Assembly: GCA_023428885.1 (NCBI GenBank)
Contig: JAEYWQ010000206.1
Coordinates: 1-21,457 of the forward strand
Length of the DNA: 21,457 nucleotides
Source of the DNA: Bacillota bacterium
Lineage (GTDB): Bacteria; Bacillota; Clostridia; Lachnospirales; Lachnospiraceae
Direction: 5' to 3'
Shown: positions 20,005 through 21,457 of the stretch, in pieces
Layout: each line of letters begins with the position of its first letter
Numbering within the stretch: position 1 is the stretch's first letter
Notes under the pieces: generated by a model
The model's input: the letters and a program-made list of their open reading frames with translations, nothing else
Databases searched by the model: none
Told to the model about the DNA's origin: nothing
Position numbers and translations under genes: made by a program

Positions 20005-21457
20005 ATGAGTAAGGATTACGGAGCTGACCAGATTCAAATATTGGAAGGGCTTGAAGCAGTTAGAAAGAGACCTGGTATGTACATTGGTAGTACATCAAGT
20101 AGAGGATTACATCACTTGGTGTATGAGATTGTAGATAATGCTGTAGATGAAGCTTTGGCAGGTTATTGTAATACCATAGTTGTATCTATTAATTCAGATA
20201 ATTCCATTACAGTTGTTGATAATGGACGTGGTATTCCAGTAGAAGAGAATAAGAAAAAGGGAATTTCTACAGTAGAGGTGGTATTTACAATCTTACACGC
20301 TGGTGGTAAATTTGGTGGTGGAGGATATAAAGTATCAGGTGGCTTACACGGGGTTGGTGCCTCTGTTGTAAATGCTCTATCTGAATGGTTGGAAGTTGTT
20401 GTTGAGTTAGATGGTAAAAGGTATGAGCAAAGATATGAAAGGGGTAAAGTAATTAAACCTTTACAAGAAACTGGTACATCAGATCGTACTGGAACTACCG
20501 TTTCGTTTTTACCTGATAAACAAATTTTCGAAGAAACAGTTTATGATTATGAAGTATTAAAGCAACGATTGAGAGAAATGGCCTTCTTAACCAAAGGCTT
20601 AAAAATCATATTAAAAGATTTAAGAGAAGGTTGTGAGAAGGAAAAAGAATTCCATTATGAGGGTGGAATTAAGGAATATGTGCATTATTTAAATAAGCAT
20701 AAAACTGCGCTTTATCCTGATATTATCTATTGTGAAGGTAATCGTGATCAAGTGTATGTTGAGGTTGCCCTTCAACATAATGATACTTATGCTGAAAGTT
20801 GTTATAGCTTTGTAAATAACATTACAACACCAGAAGGTGGTACTCACTATACAGGTTTTAAAAATGCACTTACAAAAACATTTAATGATTACGCACGACA
20901 GATGAAATACTTAAAAGACAATGAGGCTAATTTATCTGGTGAGGATATCAGAGAAGGTTTAACTGCAATTATAAGTATTAAGTTGCCTGAACCACAGTTT
21001 GAAGGTCAGACGAAACAAAAGCTTGGTAATAGTGAAGCAAGAGGTGCCGTTGATAGTGTTGTTTCTGAACAATTAACATATTTCTTAGAGCAAAATCCAG
21101 CTGTAGCAAAAACAATTCTTGAGAAAGCAGTATTAGCACAGAGAGCAAGAGATGCTGCACGTAAGGCAAGGGATTTAACAAGAAGAAAAACAGCACTTGA
21201 GGGTATGAGTTTGCCTGGCAAGCTTGCGGACTGCTCGGATAAGAATCCGAAAAATTGTGAAATTTACATCGTAGAGGGTGACTCTGCTGGTGGATCTGCA
21301 AAAACTGCCAGATCCAGAGCAACACAAGCTATCTTACCTTTACGTGGAAAAATTTTAAATGTAGAGAAATCTAGATTAGATAAAATATTGGTGAATAACG
21401 AAATTAAGGCAATGATCACTGCATTTGGTACTGGAATATCTGATGATTTTGATATAT
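20005..21457 (+). CDS. gyrB: DNA gyrase subunit B (3' end beyond window)
   Basis: The frame is open from the ATG at 20005 to the window end (484 codons plus one base) and is incomplete only because of the window edge. The ribosome site is AGGAGG, spaced 8 bases. GyrB is the ATPase subunit of gyrase, which introduces negative supercoils. The GHKL ATPase domain has RPGMYIGST, the catalytic E41 and N45 in EIVDNAVDEALAG, and GGLHGVGASVVNALS. The transducer domain includes QTKQKLGNSEARG. The TOPRIM domain starts near 420 with VEGDSAGGSAK (E424), then LPLRGKILNVEKSRLDK. All catalytic residues in the visible part are present. It is the last gene in the window, co-oriented with replication and probably co-transcribed with recF. 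Confidence 0.97.
   Translation, partial: MSKDYGADQIQILEGLEAVRKRPGMYIGSTSSRGLHHLVYEIVDNAVDEALAGYCNTIVVSINSDNSITVVDNGRGIPVEENKKKGISTVEVVFTILHAGGKFGGGGYKVSGGLHGVGASVVNALSEWLEVVVELDGKRYEQRYERGKVIKPLQETGTSDRTGTTVSFLPDKQIFEETVYDYEVLKQRLREMAFLTKGLKIILKDLREGCEKEKEFHYEGGIKEYVHYLNKHKTALYPDIIYCEGNRDQVYVEVALQHNDTYAESCYSFVNNITTPEGGTHYTGFKNALTKTFNDYARQMKYLKDNEANLSGEDIREGLTAIISIKLPEPQFEGQTKQKLGNSEARGAVDSVVSEQLTYFLEQNPAVAKTILEKAVLAQRARDAARKARDLTRRKTALEGMSLPGKLADCSDKNPKNCEIYIVEGDSAGGSAKTARSRATQAILPLRGKILNVEKSRLDKILVNNEIKAMITAFGTGISDDFDI

Noticed and set aside
20978..21325. Two open frames of 71 and 115 residues antisense to gyrB
   Set aside because: They lie wholly inside the strongly conserved gyrB frame on the other strand and resemble shadow frames.
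1..21457. CRISPR arrays, prophage, toxin-antitoxin or restriction modules
   Set aside because: No regularly spaced repeats or recognisable genes of these systems were seen in any part of the window.

Overview
The window is the chromosomal replication-origin region of a low-GC Gram-positive bacterium. Gene content points to a clostridial Lachnospiraceae member: a DUF3881-type protein, a DUF4446 protein beside parAB, AT-rich codon use, and the order rpmH-dnaA-dnaN-S4 protein-recF-gyrB. The exact species is an inference I cannot test from sequence alone.

Layout. Positions 1-300 hold the last 39 codons of an IS21-family IstB ATPase and a repeat-rich stretch that looks like the right end of that element. 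Positions 300-590 hold a minus-strand transcription unit. It has a near-consensus promoter, then a tRNA-like element with a tRNA D-arm and a CCU anticodon loop but no recognisable T-loop, then an intact tRNA-Arg(CCU) and a terminator. From 590 to 7.1 kb, all on the minus strand, lie DUF3881, an HD-GYP protein, DUF4446, parB and parA, then a LuxR-type response regulator with its soluble DegS-like histidine kinase. Two parS sites lie here, one inside parB and one at the terminator that separates the regulator gene from parA. From 7.3 to 15.1 kb, also minus, runs the array rpmH-rnpA-yidD-yidC-jag-mnmE-mnmG-rsmG-GNAT (ribosomal protein L34, RNase P protein, membrane insertion, RNA binding, tRNA wobble-uridine modification, 16S rRNA methylation). 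From 15.8 kb to the end, on the plus strand, lie dnaA, dnaN, an S4-domain gene, recF and the first two thirds of gyrB.

The strand switch at 15.2-15.8 kb fits bidirectional replication with genes co-oriented with the forks. The origin looks bipartite, with DnaA boxes both upstream of dnaA and between dnaA and dnaN. The second part shows an unwinding-module order: two tandem DnaA boxes, a short C-run, five DnaA-trio triplets, then a very AT-rich tract. A 10-base repeat resembling a degenerate DnaA box recurs three times around dnaA, once inside the spacer of the predicted dnaA promoter.

Most of the window is a conserved, well-known region and I see no clearly new multi-gene system. The parts most worth a second look are the tRNA-like leader in front of tRNA-Arg(CCU), the fine structure of the origin, the parS site embedded at a terminator, and several unexplained hairpins between genes of the minus-strand array.
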